This document shows, piece by piece, positions 24,901 to 36,713 of a DNA stretch of 64,000 bases. The position numbers were made by a program, and so were the translations under genes. The notes beneath the pieces are model-generated. The model made no database searches. It was not told where the DNA came from and saw nothing but the letters and a program-made list of their open reading frames with translations. Source of the DNA: Branchiostoma floridae (Eukaryota > Chordata > Leptocardii > Amphioxiformes > Branchiostomatidae). The stretch covers positions 7,721,446 to 7,785,445 of the forward strand of contig NC_049984.1 of NCBI RefSeq assembly GCF_000003815.2, in the 5' to 3' direction. The stretch's first letter is position 1, and the number at the start of each line of letters is the position of its first letter.

Positions 24901-27435
24901 CTTTTAGATTAAAGACGTTGGTCTGGTTACCGGAAGCAAATTTTTTTCAGGTCAAATGAATGGAGAACAGGCCTAGGGATGCTACAATCCTGAATGAAGT
25001 GAGCTGTGTTCTTGTTCACCCCTTGCCTTTCAGCTGGAGCTGTTCCAGCACCACATCTGTAGTGAGTCGGTGCTGCTGATTCGTCAGGCGGACGTGGTAA
25101 CCAGACTCACTCATTCACTCATTCCTTCCTTCCTTCCTTCCTTCCATCCAGCTGGAGCTGTTTCATCACCACATCTGTAGTGAGTCTGTGCTGCTGATCC
25201 GGCAGGCAGATGTGGTGACCAGGTGCAGCGGAGCCGACCTGAACCACTCATTCACTCATTCATTCCTTCTTTCCTTCCATCCAGCTGAAGCTGTTCCAGT
25301 ATCACATCTGTAGTGAGTCTGTGCTGCTGATCCGTCAGGCAGACGTGGTGACCAGACTCACTCATTCACTCATGCATTCCTTCCTTCCCTCCATCCAGCT
25401 GGAGCTGTTCCAGTATCACATCTGTAGTGAGTCTGTGCTGCTGATCCGTCAGGCAGACGTGGTGACCAGACTCACTCATTCACTCATGCATTCCTTCCTT
25501 CCCTCCATCCAGCTGGAGCTGTTCCAGTATCACATCTGTAGTGAGTCTGTGCTGCTGATCCGCCAGGCCGACGTGGTGACCAGGTGTAGCGGAGCCGACC
25601 TGACTCACTCATTCACTCATTCCTTCCTTCTTTCCTTCCATCCAGCTGAAGCTGTTCCATCATCACATCTGCAGTGAGTCCGTGCTGCTGATCTGTCAGG
25701 CGGACGTGGTGACCAGACTCACTCATTCACTCACTCATTCATTCCTTCATTCCTTCCATCCAGCTGGAGCTGTTCCAGCATCACATCTGTATTGAGTCTG
25801 TGCTGCTGATCCAGCAGGCAGACGTGGTGACCAGGTGCAGCGGAGCCAACCTGAGTCACCCATTCACTCATTCATTCCTTCCTTCCAGACAGCTGGAGCT
25901 GTTCCAGTACCACATATGTAGTGAGTCGGTGCTGCTAATACATCAGGCCGACGTGGTGACCAGACTCACCCATTCACTCATTCCTTCCTTCCTTCCTTCC
26001 TTCCATCCAGCTGGAGCTGTTCCAGCATCACATCTGTAGTGAGTCGGTGCTGCTGATCCGTCAGGCAGATGTGGTGACCAGACTCACTCATTCACTCCTT
26101 CCTTCCGTCCAGCTGGAGTTGTTTCATCATCACATCTGCAGTGAGTCGGTGCTGCTGATCCGTCAGGCTGACGTGGTGACTAGGTGTAGCGGAGCTGACC
26201 TGAACCTGCTAGAGAGGGGCGGGGACCCCAGGTGGAGCAACAGGTGGCAGGACATGCGGGTGGCAGGTAACACTACTGTACTTTCAAATTGTACATGTGT
26301 TCAATCCTCTTTAAGAATAGGAAGTCTCACTCACTATCAGGTTTAGCATCCATCGTTCCCTGTCTTACAAGGGTTGGACATTGCAAGTTGTCATTCAGAT
26401 GTGATTGCTGATCTCCAGCTGCTTTTGTCAAGCGGATTGGCTTTTTGCAGGCTCATTTTCTGAATATCAGGTAACTAGCACTTGGAATGGGTACTGGTTC
26501 AGAAACTTCTGGGGTACAGGTAAGATTCAGGTCCAGAGGACTGGTCCTGGTCCTGACCTGAAACTGGACCTAATTGTGAAAACTTTTGAATGGCCGATAC
26601 CCAAAACAATGGTCCAATTTTTCTACAAAGGTATCTATTGGCAGAGTATCTGACTCCCACTGGCATTTTATAATCCTGTCTTCAGACGACATGTAAACTC
26701 TGGTCATGCAGGTGGCAGGTAACATTACTGTACCTTTCAATGACTTGTAATGAAATGCAGTACACCTTTTTAAGTGGCAGACGTGCAGACATGATAGATC
26801 AAAAACGAGGACAATGTGTCAAACAGAAGCTTGTTCATCATAACTAGGAGTTCAACCAATGATAGCATGGCAGTTAGAAAATTGACCAATCAGAGAATGG
26901 CTGGATGCCCATCAAATATTAGCATTATAATTTATTGTGTTTTTATTTTGCATCTCTATGCTACTCTAAATTGCTACCTCATTTCTGTGCATATCACTAG
27001 TCTTACAATATTTATTATTTGATCTTATATTTAGAAGCTAAGTGTAGTTTGGGAGAAAAACTGAGTGGGAGCTGATTCTATGAGTAACTCTTAATAACGT
27101 TTGTTTGCCCCATTGACCTCATTTTCGTTCTGTCATATCTGCCGCATAAAAAAGGTGTTACACATTAGTAGATTACACTATTTGCTATCCCATTCTACAT
27201 GTATGTCATGTTTTCCCTTTTCTCCTTTGTAGAACAATGTATGGAGATGATGATGGAGACCTTACTGGCCTACAAGGGAGACATCCAGCCAGCTCAGATG
27301 ACCAGAACTCACGTCAGAATCCCAGCAGCATACAGGTCCGGCATCACTCTCTTCATGAAGAGGGACACCCCCGAATATTTGGAAATGTTGGACTCTCCCG
27401 GGCTCGCACTAAAGCAGATGCAAATTAGAGCATGA
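21952..27435 (+). CDS. Uncharacterised conserved protein with C39-like cysteine peptidase pattern, seven exons
   Basis: Exons fit in phase: 21952-22125, 22762-22893, 23193-23318, 23712-23829, 24381-24520, 26113-26266 and 27233-27435, giving about 348 residues. The first donor (GAG before GTCGGA) is weak; the others are good. The N-terminus (1-58) is acidic and probably disordered. Exon 2 ends with SACGATAVINVL (Cys93), like the CGxTA-x-NVL nucleophile block of C39-type papain-fold proteins. Exon 5 reads AWHHQMIFGIGPEGVHMVNPL (His208/His209, Asn224), like the His...Asn/Asp part of that site. Exon 4 contains FFDFHPDREVNLVQWLGHWM. No signal peptide or membrane segment is seen, so it is probably intracellular. 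I do not recognise an exact family name; peptidase activity is an inference and the domain may be catalytically inert. The 26113 exon is the last of ten tandem copies. Confidence 0.7.
25034..26266 (+). repeat. Ten-copy tandem array of an exon plus its splice acceptor
   Basis: Copies start just after CAG/CCAG at 25034, 25152, 25285, 25399, 25513, 25646, 25764, 25893, 26011 and 26113, at spacings of 118, 133, 114, 114, 133, 118, 129, 118 and 102 bp. Each holds the first 24 or so codons of the exon (LELFQ, then CSESVLLIRQADVVT), then TCACTCATTCACTCATTCC and TTCC repeats ending in a fresh acceptor. The 133-bp copies keep 19 bp more of the exon (GTGYAGCGGAGCCGACCTG) than the 114-bp copies. Only the last copy continues through the whole exon to a donor. 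Reading frames of copies 3 to 5 are open across the spacer. Confidence 0.9.
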
Positions 27436-30156
27436 GACGCTGCCTGCCATTGGTGGAAAGAACAATTTGAAACAATTTTTACATTATATTAATTGTTGAC
27501 CCATAATTTGGGTCATTTAACATTTGCATCACAGGGATGCATTTTGGTATTTTTTACCTGGTTACATTAACTTGTACAGAAGCTTTGTTTTTGGTGTGTC
27601 TGTTATCTTCTTGTGTGCATGTAAGTTACTTGATATTTATCCAATGTCAGTAGAGTGGTAGGAAGGGAGTGGGAAGATGGAGCCATTGCAGATATGACAG
27701 TTCATGGGTTCGTTTTTGGTCTTTCTTGCGTTGCTGTCATAATTAAACATTTTTTACTTGCATAATACAATTAAGTCATATAGGAACTTGAGATCTTCAA
27801 ACTCGTTACTATTGTAAATGCTTGTTTATATTCTTAAATTAAATTGTACTGAACAGGTAGCCATTTTTACTTGTCTAATTTGTACCACTTTTTATTATGT
27901 GTTGGTTAAGACATCCCATGCCTGTTGGCAGGGGGGTTGGACAAACCCTTTCACACACAATTAGAGGTACCCAACAAGAATGATCAATGCATCCTCCCTT
28001 GACTCTATTATTGACAGTCTCCTTTTTTTACTTTGAAATCCTCTCTAAAACGCAGGGAACTTTCAGAGGGTTAGAAGTTAGAAAGCTTGTGCCTGCAGCA
28101 CTCATCTCGCACCTTCAAGTCTAGAAAAATCCACCACAGAACCCAAGAAAATACTGGATATGGGCATGCAGTCTGAGGTTCTCAACATATCCAAGTTTGT
28201 CCGTGTGTTTGTTTTGTCATCCCAGGTATGCCATGAAGATCATGCCATTAGATAGAGACCAGAATGTGTAAACAACCTTGATTGAAAGTTTTGTTATCAT
28301 ACAAGCAGCGCTAGCAAGACCATGCTGACTTGATTTTATGGGTCTATCCCACTGTCTATTAAATCATGCAGCCTGGTCACATGCCGCTTGTACCCACCTT
28401 TTGAACAGTATTGTACAAAACTGGTGCGTTATGCCTTGAGGCAGTATACGAGTTATGCGAAACAAACAAAACAATCTAACAAAAAGACGTATTGAAAAGT
28501 GCACCTGTTGCTAGTTTTACAAAGACAGAAAAGGTTGGGAACGTTTGAAATATGTAGGTCACAAGGATAAGCTTCAATTGTTTTCCTGTCTTTTCTAAAT
28601 GCATATGGACCAGATCTACAGGGTATCTGTCCACTAGCCTGGGTACCATCCGTATTCTACCGTTGCTCCTTACACTCACTACCGTAATATATTCTACTGG
28701 GGCTATCTTTCCACCACAACACCCTTCAAAAAAAGACAACAATGCAAATTCATACCTTTTTTGCATGTTACTTTATTGTTAGAGATACTACCTTACAATA
28801 AATCCCTTCCATGCTCTGCAAGTTTCCAAGCTTGTCTTACGACTTCCTTATACTTCTTTTCTAGGCTTGGTGCTGGTTGAGCTGCAGTTCAATTGACAAA
28901 CTAACATCTAAAGTCCTGTGTTTCAGCAGTAAAAACCTTAAAATGTGTCCCTTCAAGTTGTTGGAACTCCATGCATTATCCCTGTACTGTAACTACACAA
29001 TCCCTGTAAGGAACATGAAAGAAATATATCTGAAAATACATTATTAAAGTATAAGGCGAGTGCTGTACAAAGGTAAATCTTTCCTAAGGCTTTGCTTGTT
29101 AAGGAATTAGCTGCTCTTTGATTCCCAGTGCAATCCTTTTTATCTAACTTACTTCAGGCTACATAATACTGGAATGCATATACAAAAGCCCTGTTAATAC
29201 ATCAAGAATGGTTAAGCATAGAGACATTGGATACAGTTTTTGGGCATAATTTTTCAAGTTAATCTGAAACGTGCAGATTTTTGGCAAAACTCTCAGAGAG
29301 GAAGCCATTTTTTTATCCAATGTTTCCAGCCTTACCATGTCAACCTGTACAAGCTGTGACCAGATTGATGCATAGAACTTCTGCCATTTGGGTAAAACCA
29401 TTACAGGAATGGTAGGGTTCAAAACCTCCTAACAACACTACAGGTGCCATAGGTGAGAAGGGGGGAACATTTCCTCTCTACATAGGAATCAATGATTTAA
29501 CCCTACATCTGGCACCTAAGGAATGCTTGCTTATTATAACTACAATAAACATCATACCAAGTCAATCAATGAATCAATAAAAAAATTATCAAAAATAAGG
29601 AAATAAATGCCATACAACACTTGTGCAAAAATGACACATGTTATGTTCTCAGAAATACACCTATAATTTCTGTGCAGATAAAAACAACTCAAATGCTAAT
29701 TATTATGTCATAAGTCATAGAGTCAATTTTTGGGTCTAAACGTTTTGAGATTTAAATGCAAGTGCATAATGTCTATAAGCAAAGCCCTTCATTGATGAAT
29801 ATGTGGAAGATTGAGTTCCTTCATGATGAGTGTGGAAAAAATCAAAATTGATACTCCTTTTGTTCCTACAAAATAGGCAGTACACTCAGTACACAGTTTT
29901 GCAAATGTAAGGCACATCAATTTGTGTCTGACTCTAACTTTATGAAAAAACAACACAAATATGGCTGGAATACAGAACAAATTTTGCTCTTTTTTTGTTA
30001 TTCTAAAAAATGGCAACAATATGGCTTTAAAAATTTGATCAAATCATCTTGTAGTAGCACCAGTCTCCTTTGCAACTGTTGAAACTTGTTGAGCCTGACT
30101 GGCAGATGGAACCCTCTCTGTAGAGATGGTAGCTGTGCCCTGTAGCTGTGCCACGT
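27436..30156. other. Intergenic stretch between convergent genes
   Basis: Begins with the 3' UTR of the C39-like gene and ends with that of the MS4A-like gene, which run toward each other. Only a truncated TAGCCTGGGTACC element at about 28635-28705 stands out. No further coding exon recognised. Confidence 0.5.
28635..28705. mobile_element. Truncated TAGCCTGGGTACC-family element
   Basis: Begins TAGCCTGGGTACCATCCG, followed by TTCTACCG, GCTCCTTACACTC and ACTACC in the order seen in the copies at 35698-35990 and 52070-52183. The right terminus is missing. Confidence 0.6.
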
Positions 30157-33100
30157 TCACACATTCATGGGTTCTTTCTCTGGGTTGTCACTCTCATGGG
30201 TTTTGCCTGTGACGAAAGAGAGAGAAAGTTGTGCATTTGTTCGAATCTATATATATTTTTGAATCTGTCCAACATCTGGTCCATTGATTTTTTCAGATTA
30301 CAAGAAAAAATGGTACCTACCCCTACTAAACACATGACGAATAAGGCTCTGTGTAGTACTGTTTTTAAATGCAATATAAACGGCACTTTTGGACCCACCT
30401 GACTTGACCACCTTGATGCTTCCGTCTGGCTGTTGCACAGCGCGCATGCCTGGCCTCAGAGCAGTGGCCCTCGTACCATCATACACCACGATAGCAGGGG
30501 CCTGGAATTAGGAACAACCCACACATCAATCAACTGTGTACATACAATCAGCTCTTTTCATTCAATGGCCTCATCTTTTTTCGAACGGTGTGATCAGATA
30601 GCCTGGTATCCAAACCTATTATGGCTCCCAAGTCTCAAATATGAAATATTCTCAAGTCTCAAAATATGAATTTGCGGAGAGTGTTCATTGGGTGACGGTC
30701 ACGACGAGATGCTGCTCTTCAAACCCTGGTGATCTCTAAGGACTCCTGGTTCAGGCCCTCTGGATGTAGTGTTCTGAGTTGATGAATCCAGTAGGACTCC
30801 CGTTGCAGGCGGCGTTGTCTTGTGGTGTCTTCATGTCCTGTGTAGCGTAGTTTTTCGATTCCAAGAACTTCAAGGTCTGCAATGTTGTGATCTGTGAGGT
30901 TAAAGTGGGCTGATACCGGAGTGTCCTTCTTCGTGTTGATGGATGATCGATGGCCGTTCAGTCTATTGGCCAACGTTTGTTTGGTCTCGCCCACATATTG
31001 TAGCCCGCATTTCTTGCATTGGATGAGATAGACAATGTTTCTGCTTTGGCAATTGATGTGGTTCCTGATGAGATGACGCTCTCCCGTGCGGTGGCTTGTG
31101 AAGTAGTTGATCTTCTCCCGTGAGGTGGCTTGTGAAGTAGTTGATCTCTCCCGTGCGGTGGCTTGTGAAGAAGTTGATGAATTTGCGGAGAGGACAGAAG
31201 AGACTCTGAGACTTGGGAGCCATAATAGGTCTGGATACCAGGCTAGTGATCAGATTCCCACAATCCATTAACACATTCTTTTAAAAGTTGTGCTGACCAA
31301 AATATCTGGAAACACAAACACACACACGCACACACACAGACATACACACACATACACATGGAACAATACCTCTATTTTTCACATGCATGTGCAATTGTGT
31401 GGAGTCTGTTTCCAATCACATTTAAATTTGTCAAGCACTTTAAGCGAAGGCACACCACAAAAGGTTTAATTGTTTGCGCATGTTTACCTCGTGTCCATGG
31501 TAGCCTGCACACAGTCCTGAGCAGCTGACGATGGACATGATCATGCACAACAGGAACTCGATGATGGCCAGCACGATGATGACGATGAGCAGGGCTGCCT
31601 GACTGTCCTACAATTATGGAGGAGAGATAGAAGGGACATTCATGTCTCACGAATGTCTCACAGCCTTGAGATAAAGCACAAATGTACAGCAGTTTTAGAA
31701 GGAGCTATGTCAGTCATCTGAAAGTGTTTAGAATTTAGGGGTTTTGTTGACATCATAATGATTTGATAATAGTGTCATTCCATGTTGAAGGGGGACAGCC
31801 CTATAATATTACCTTTATGGGGTTATGGTTAGGGGTAGGGGTAGAGGTAGCATTAGGTTAGGGTTAGGGTTTAGATTAGGGTTAGGGGATGTCAGGGCTT
31901 AGGAGCATCAGAAAATAGGGGGGGTGTCAGAATTAACATAGGCAGCTAGGGCTGTTGGTCTAACCAGGACTACCCCTGCAGGGAGCTGATGTGTGTCACA
32001 GACAGACAAAAGATGTACTCTAACATGGCATTAATGACTTCATCAATATCTTAATCCTTATAGATAGATTTGGTCACCACAGCTATTCAATGTTCCTCCA
32101 AATGAGATACCTTCCAGGTCTTGTACGGCGGGGGAGCGGCTGTGTTGTTAGCCGCAGCGGTGGGGATGACGTAGTCCACGATCCTGATGTAGTCATCACG
32201 TGACGTGTCCAGGGTGCTGTCAATCACTCCCAACACCCAGGTGACAAGCGTGAGCACCATGGCCAGCAGGCTGCAGGTCAGGAAACCTGTGATCTACAGG
32301 TGTAATAAAACCCATTAATATATTTACCAGCTTGGTATAGATGATTTACAGACAAAATAAGACCATGTTCATTCCAGGAATCACCCAGCCACAGGATTGG
32401 TCCCAATTCAAACTGTCGAATCCTTCTGAGGTGGATTCGTTGCCCTACAAGACACAAAGACAGCCCTAGTATGAGAGACTTCAGTCCCTTGAGGGAATTC
32501 AGACCCTCTTGCTAATTCAGACAGTGTAAGAAAACTTTTCAATGGCTTAGCGAGAAAACAGTATACATAAAAATCCTGTGTCAACTCAGTTGCTCTAGTC
32601 CTTCTCAACCCCAAGGCACGTTTAAAACAATAAATCAAAGATGTAATATCTAGGTGAAATATTCAGTGAAATAAATTAGATTTTGTGAATAACTTAATGC
32701 CATAGCCATTGCTAACACAGGTCAATGTTAGTGATCCTCCTCTTCCCTTCTTCCCTAAACCAATCTCAGCTATCTCCCTCCCATTCCACACTACTTTCAA
32801 GATGGCGGTTTCGTCAGTGCCGCAGTACCTTAACAAACTGCTAAAGGGCCCAAAATCGCCACATTTCTTTAGAACCAAATAAACTACTCACATGCTAAAA
32901 TTAATAATGTTACAAATCCATGAAAGGATTTTGAGTTATGGGCAAACACACAAACACAACTTAAAACAGTAACGTTACTCCTGTATGAGGTGAACCTCAT
33001 TGCCCAAGATAACTTCAACATGTGCTGTCTCACCTTACATCCATTGGAGGGCTCCCTGGCACTCGCGATGGCCAGAGCTCCAGCAGCTATGACCTGTTAA

Positions 33101-36100
33101 AAAGAAACAGATCAACCGTTACATTAACAAGTTTTACCATAGCAACTGCATCCGTCAATATTAATCATACTTCTTGTTGCACAAGCCCAAGAAGTTGGAT
33201 TTGTCATCATTGTTGAAAAAGTTTTCCGTTGACCTTTTCCAATGGTGATTTTCGTGTGTATGTGTTTTTTTTTTACATTTCAGTCTTGTACGATCATCTG
33301 GGTCAGCCGTAAATTGATCAAAATAAATCAATGAAAACCTTTAGGATCATAGTTTTATGAATTTGATCCCTTGATGCTTGATAGAATGCTTGATAGAATG
33401 GAATTTATTTTCCATCATTGCACATGGCTGACATCCAAGAAATTACTGCGCCCATCATTCTCCGGCGCCCCTATGTTCTGACGCCCCTACGTTGGGAAGC
33501 ACCCTTGTTCCCATGGCCCTACATATTGATTCTCCAAACAGAGGTTTCGGACGTGGAGGGGGATAGTATTGGTAGCGGCCTCGATGTCTTTACCGCTGCC
33601 TCCCTTGGCTGCTGGCAAGGCCACCACAAGCATCCCCTACCGAAACCTCAACTTGGAGAATACCTTACGTTCCGACGCCACTACGTTCGGAAGCCCCAAC
33701 CAATATTATGGTTAAAGGCTAGGGGTGTCAAATCAAAGGGGTGTAACCGCCGTGGCAACCTTCCAAACTTTTGCCTCAATGTATTTAGGTCATTGTGGAG
33801 AGGGTCAAAGACCTAGAGAGTGCAGTAACGTTATATATCTTCATTGCTTCGCTCCTGTGACCTAGGGGCGTCCGAAAATAGGGGCGTCTGAACACAGAGC
33901 AGATGCACACCCGTATTATCAAAAGCCAACTCAAAACACAGCACAACCGGAGACCATTTATGATTTATTCATCGGATTGAAAGTCGAAGTAAAGCTTCAA
34001 ATATTGATATGATTGAATTAAGAATGTTGGTGCAATTTTTTTCCCGCCGCCAGGAAAGGCCCTACCCCGCCCTTGTATACAATTTGTCACCAATTTTATA
34101 TACAATTTAGACATCAAATGTCTGAAGGAACTCCGTACTCTCCAAGCAGAGGTTATGCTCCGGCTTTATCATGTCCTTTTAAGCGTGTTCGCAGGGCTTT
34201 ATATTTTGTCAGCTTTTATTTATAACAAGAAAAACTCTGAAAATATGACAAAAAGAAACCAAAGCCCCTAGCTCTCTTATATTGAGTTATGAGGGAACTT
34301 GGTAACAAATCTCTAGTGGCAGTGCCGGAATGATTGTCATGTCACGTTCGACCTTCGCAATGTAGTAGCAGCTCTTCCCGCCCTCACAAACTTGTCATTC
34401 CTGTACCAACCCTTCAGCCTACAAAATGTAACCATAACACGCCAGAACCAATCATTTGTCACGCAATTAAACCAGTTAAAGTCCCTTCCAGACCTGACCG
34501 ACGCGACCCCTCTGGAATTTTCCTTGGTCGGTGGCCAAGAAGACCCTTTAATACCGTCTGCCCACGGTTTCTGGCATCTCACACACTTGGCATTCAGGTC
34601 AAGTACAACATTTTTATCGAGTCATGTGAAAATGAGGAGGCTTTTGTTAGGGGACCCCTAACATGTAGTGGTACATGCCGGGCTCGTGAACTAGGTGTGA
34701 GTCATGTGGATTATTTCACAGAGAAAGTAGGGGTGGCTCCAAACTAACAGTGACACTTTCTATAAAATTACGTATGTGAGTCATGTGAAAGGAAGGGAGT
34801 GTTGGCCACTGATATGGCTGAGACAAAAAAAAGACACACCTACATAAAATTCTCATGGTATCAGAAGGACGTTTGAAAGAGAACTTGCATTGACCGGATA
34901 TAGTGATACAAATGTAGTACTAGTTTCGACAATCGAAAATCAGTCTTGTATACTTTCTCTGTACTATGGTTTCGTGGTCCAATTTCATAATCAGACAGAA
35001 ACATGATTTTATAGCATATGTTTTTCTTGAGAAGTATGCTTTTGCATACAAAATTGATAGAATAAGGTCATCCCTCTCATATGTGCAGGATCCAGACATA
35101 ACCTCTGCATCATTCATACAGGCCATGCAATGGGACAATGGGGATAGTCCAATGTCTGTTACATGAGAGGGACTTGGCATATATACCGTCTTTTAGAGGT
35201 TTACGGAGAAGAGATGTTATGCTTTCCGACGTTTAGAATTAGATTGTCTCCAGTACAATTGTTGTTCTCGTTTGACAAAATTATACAGTGCCACCTGGTA
35301 TTTTTGCCAGCGCTGTTGAAGGCTCCAGACATATCTTGCCTCGGGGGATCTGTCTTTGAACGTTAGACTGGTGTTTTGTCTGTTAGCCGGGTTATAAATC
35401 GTGGCATTAACTGCAGTTACCTGCCAACAACGGAGTGATCTCTGGGACCCAGGGGCATAGAAAACGTGTGAACCTCCTTGGTATCATGTAAGGCGCATCA
35501 CCATTGGACGGGACAGTGGTGCGATCATATAGCAGTAACAAATGGCCATCACCTTTAGTGAGATAAACAGTCGTCACGTTCTCACCTGTCTGCCCTCAGG
35601 TAAAACTACACGTCATACAGGTGGGGTCATCTGCTAATGTGGTGTATGAAGGACGCGGGGCCCGGGGGCAGTTTGTTCGGTTGGAAGGGTTTGGAAGTAG
35701 CCTGGGTACCATCCAAGTTCTAGCTACCGGGGCTCCTTACACTCGCTACCCTAACAAATAGCCTGGGTACCATCCGACTTCTTAGCCTGGCATCCAGCCG
35801 TATTATAGCTCCCTACTCTCTTCTATCCTCTTCTTGTATTTGCGAATTAATACGACTAGATACCAGGCTAGCGATTTCTACCAGGGCTCCTTACACTCGC
35901 TACCTGTATTTTCTACCGGGGCTCTTCTACTAAGTTCTAGCGAGTATAACTATAAGTAGCCCCGGTAGAAATCGGATGGTACCCAGGCTAGTTCGGAAGA
36001 GGCATTTGGACTACCATTGTTACCACTATTCTATCACAGTAACCGTGGTACCTAAAATACCGACGTGTCTGTCATGTAGAAGACGAGCCATGTGATAACC

Positions 36101-36713
36101 TTTCCCGGTCAAGTAGCAAGCATCCGTACATGAATGGACAAGTTTCCTTTGCTGAATACGCACGTATACGATTAACACACGCGCACGTGCATCAAGTTGA
36201 CACTCACATTCACACAATCAGTCCCTTCTTTAACTTTCTTTTACCCTCTTTTCAATTTTAACCTATGATCCCTACTGTCTGATTTTCCAGCGCGTCGCTT
36301 CACTCCCAGGTTACGGCACCACCAAGGCATGCACAGTTAGATCCATACCGTCTGCCAACAATGCACGCATAAATAGCGAATGTAATTACACATAAACGCA
36401 CCGCCGACCTTTTACAATACAACTGCTTCTAACTGTTTGTCATGTAATTTGTTCACGTGTAAACTGTGGATATGCTTATGTTTTGCATCCCAAACTTAAA
36501 CACACAGCACTTACCTGTTTTAATCATACATACAAGACATATCGTAAGCCTTACCATAACGCTGCTCCAAATGGGGGCTCCGACTACCGCCGTCAGAGGT
36601 GCACAGTATCCATAGCACACCGCCAGGCCAACAATGCCCGTCAGCAGGCTGACACAGCCGAGCAGGACCAGCAGAATCCCCAGACACCACGCCGCGCGCA
36701 CGTTGTACCCCAT
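30157..36713 (-). CDS. Four-transmembrane MS4A/CD20-like protein, six exons
   Basis: Minus-strand exons 36713-36555, 33093-33034, 32293-32111, 31607-31488, 30501-30399 and 30206-30157 join in phase (0,0,0,0,1) to about 224 residues with a TGA stop; all junctions are GT/AG. Four hydrophobic segments are clear: about 11-33, 45-66, 74-97 and 138-163. The second, GAPIWSSVMVIAAGALAIAS, resembles the conserved second segment of MS4A family proteins (G.P.WG....I.SG.L...). The large loop between segments 3 and 4 has NNT (Asn122) as a possible glycosylation site and a proline run. The C-terminal tail (about 164-224) is polar and faces the cytosol in this topology. MS4A proteins act at the plasma or organelle membrane as signalling or chaperone-like adaptors; the function here is unknown. 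A TMEM176 or other tetraspan relative cannot be excluded. Confidence 0.7.
30599..31245. mobile_element. TAGCCTGG-family TIR element carrying an inner insertion
   Basis: The left end TAGCCTGGTATCCAAACC and the right end GGTCTGGATACCAGGCTA are inverted copies over about 39 bp with one mismatch. GTGATCAGA directly flanks both ends (30590-30598 and 31246-31254), a perfect 9-bp target-site duplication. The middle is occupied by a Penelope-like fragment. It lies in intron 5 of the MS4A-like gene's neighbourhood, between exons 5 and 4. Confidence 0.85.
30682..31176 (-). mobile_element. Penelope-like element 3' fragment with GIY-YIG endonuclease
   Basis: In minus-strand frame from about 31100 to a stop at 30719 it codes HINCQSRNIVYLIQCKKCG, LQYVGETKQTLANRLNGH and, near the end, ESYWIHQLRTLHPEGLN. 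This is the GIY-YIG nuclease tail typical of Penelope-like retroelements (nicking for target-primed integration). No reverse transcriptase is present, so the copy is 5'-truncated and dead. Three partial tandem copies of a 31-35 bp unit (CTCCCGTGCGGTGGCTTGTG) lie at 31080-31170. ATGAATTTGCGGAGAG flanks the fragment on both sides (30666-30681 and 31177-31192), a probable 16-bp target duplication inside the host TIR element. Confidence 0.8.
31315..31362. repeat. CA-rich microsatellite
   Basis: Irregular CACACA run with ACAT and GCAC interruptions, in an intron of the MS4A-like gene. Confidence 0.6.
31803..31887. repeat. Interstitial telomere-like repeat
   Basis: A degenerate run of TTAGGG-related hexamers (GGTTAGGGTTAGGG at its cleanest) mixed with GGGGTA and GGTTAT variants, in an intron of the MS4A-like gene. 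Confidence 0.7.
32725..32960. repeat. Dispersed repeat copy (related to 6881-7130)
   Basis: Second copy of the family described at 6881-7130. It also contains TTCAAGATGGCGG, a YY1-like site, near 32798-32810. Confidence 0.45.
33464..33900. mobile_element. Inverted-repeat element with GCGCCCC motifs
   Basis: The left end GGCGCCCCTATGTTCTGACG is mirrored loosely by the right end (AATAGGGGCGTCTGAAC). ACGCCACTACGTTCGGAAG and ACGCCCCTACGTTGGGAAG are internal near-copies. Boundaries approximate. It is in the first intron of the MS4A-like gene. Confidence 0.4.
35698..35990. mobile_element. Nested TAGCCTGG-family elements
   Basis: A left-end fragment starts at 35698. A complete element runs 35759-35990, with ends TAGCCTGGGTACCATCCGAC and GGATGGTACCCAGGCTA. 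Inside it an 88-bp element (35783-35870) runs from TAGCCTGGCATCCAG to TACCAGGCTA. The 9 bases before and after the inner element are CCGACTTCT and GCGATTTCT, nearly identical, agreeing with the 9-bp duplication seen at 30590. Confidence 0.75.

Noticed and set aside
25034-26266. CRISPR-like array of regularly spaced repeats
   Set aside because: The repeats are exon copies with acceptor sites in a spliced eukaryotic gene; spacers are not unique.
28476-28766. 96-codon minus-strand ORF
   Set aside because: It overlaps a TAGCCTGGGTACC element and lacks any domain resemblance.
33418-34747. ORFs of 132 and 137 codons on the plus strand
   Set aside because: They fall in an intron of the MS4A-like gene and across an inverted-repeat element; no family resemblance.
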